A DNA stretch of 7,149 nt from the NCBI GenBank assembly GCA_017888105.1, contig JAGHGS010000103.1:1-7149 (forward strand). Direction: 5' to 3'. The notes under the pieces were generated by a model. That model searched no databases. It saw nothing but the letters and a program-made list of their open reading frames with translations, and was not told the origin of the DNA. The stretch comes from Bacilli bacterium. GTDB taxonomy: Bacteria > Bacillota_I > Bacilli_A > RF39 > UBA660. This document shows, piece after piece, positions 6,718 through 7,149 of this stretch. Made by a program: the position numbers and the translations under genes. The number at the start of each line of letters is the position of its first letter. The first letter of the stretch is position 1.

Positions 6718-6723
6718 AATCTA

Positions 6724-6752
6724 ATTATAGCATGGAACATAAAGATTGTCAT
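6724..6752 (-). promoter_or_regulatory. nifJ promoter
   Basis: On the minus strand, ATGACA (6747-6752, 5 of 6 to consensus) and a perfect TATAAT (6724-6729) are 17 bp apart, the optimal spacing. The predicted start is near 6717, leaving a very short leader that holds little more than the ribosome-binding site. nifJ is therefore likely transcribed on its own rather than depending on the upstream membrane-protein gene. Confidence 0.8.
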
Positions 6753-6770
6753 GAAATTTAATTTAAAGTT

Positions 6771-6788
6771 TTTGTCTAAATTTGTCTA
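6771..6788. repeat. TTTGTCTA direct repeat, 10-bp period
   Basis: TTTGTCTA occurs at 6771-6778 and 6781-6788, one helical turn apart and about 20 bp upstream of the nifJ -35. The second copy is inside the last codons of the membrane-protein gene, so coding constraint explains part of it. A role as an activator site is only a possibility. Confidence 0.25.
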
Positions 6789-7149
6789 TTTTCTAATTTT
6801 AAAACTCGAGTTCTTGGTAATTGATATTTTTCTTGTTCTACACTGCTTAGCATCATTTGTTTACTACTTTCTAGTTGTAAGGCTTCTATTTTATTTAATC
6901 TTTTAAGTTTTTGTTCTATTACTTTTTGTTTATCTTTTATTTCTGTAGTTAATTTTATTATTTTGGGGGTTATTTCATCATTTTCTTTTAATTTTATGTA
7001 TTCTTTTTTTAAGCCAGAAGGCATAAAACTTAGAAAAATAAATAATCCTATCCCTATTGGTAAGCTTAAAATTTCTAATATTATAAAACATATCATTAAA
7101 AGTGAAGTTGTATGTAAAAATAAACAAATTAAATTAAGCAATTTTTCAG
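6776..7149 (-). CDS. Unrecognised membrane protein with a C-terminal coiled coil, start beyond the window
   Basis: The frame is open from the window edge to TAG at 6776-6778, giving about 124 residues. A TTG at 7141 could start it, but the frame stays open upstream and I see no ribosome-binding site in the few bases left, so I treat the 5' end as missing. It opens with a strongly hydrophobic part. One segment is LLNLICLFLHTTSLLMICF, and a second is LPIGIGLFIFLSFM, giving two close membrane spans. A Lys/Glu-rich helix follows (KKEYIKLKEND, KDKQKVIEQKLKRLNKIEAL) that looks like a coiled coil, ending in LPRTRVLKLENRQI. It probably sits in the cytoplasmic membrane with a charged cytoplasmic tail. 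I do not recognise the family and infer no function. It is 71 nt upstream of nifJ on the same strand, but nifJ has its own promoter, so co-function is not implied. Confidence 0.65.
   Translation of the reverse strand, partial: EKLLNLICLFLHTTSLLMICFIILEILSLPIGIGLFIFLSFMPSGLKKEYIKLKENDEITPKIIKLTTEIKDKQKVIEQKLKRLNKIEALQLESSKQMMLSSVEQEKYQLPRTRVLKLENRQI

Noticed and set aside
6705..6775. Terminator between the membrane-protein gene and nifJ
   Set aside because: The AT-rich near-palindrome AAATTTAATTTAAAGTTT has no G-C stem and no T tract, so it does not make a convincing terminator.

Overview
The window is AT-rich DNA using the standard genetic code: Trp is TGG in nifJ and TGA acts as a stop. Strong AGGTGAT or AAAGGG Shine-Dalgarno sites and TTGACA/TATAAT promoters are visible. 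Together with an oxygen-sensitive pyruvate:ferredoxin oxidoreductase and a TasA-like/SipW-type surface protein, this points to an anaerobic, low-GC, Gram-positive-type bacterium. My guess is a gut Bacillota or Mycoplasmatota-like lineage; the taxonomy is inference.

Layout, left to right. (1) 1-1384, minus: the first 461 codons of a large secreted surface protein, open to the window edge, with a consensus promoter at 1420-1449. (2) 1494-1706, plus: a 70-residue Xre-type HTH regulator, divergent from the surface gene across a 109-bp gap holding palindromes and a near-perfect direct repeat. (3) 1713-3235, minus: a graveyard of accessory genes. It holds a RhuM-family relic (in-frame TAA, lost C-terminus), a KilA-N-domain gene broken by one amber codon and two frameshifts, and a possible 58-codon third relic. 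(4) 3342-6704, minus: an apparently intact pyruvate:ferredoxin oxidoreductase (nifJ/por) with its own promoter, a strong RBS and a hairpin terminator that overlaps its stop codon. (5) 6776-7149, minus: the 3' part of an unrecognised membrane/coiled-coil protein whose start lies beyond the window.

The genes do not form one pathway. NifJ is core fermentative metabolism (pyruvate to acetyl-CoA plus reduced ferredoxin). The Xre/surface-protein pair looks like a small locally regulated surface module. The RhuM and KilA-N remnants, families common in prophages and next to restriction-modification loci, mark a decayed mobile or defence insertion between the two. I see no tRNA, rRNA, CRISPR array or intact transposase. 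No intact new system is evident; the most interesting parts are the shared promoter/operator region, the reconstructable pseudogenes, and a hairpin of related sequence occurring twice in the relic region.
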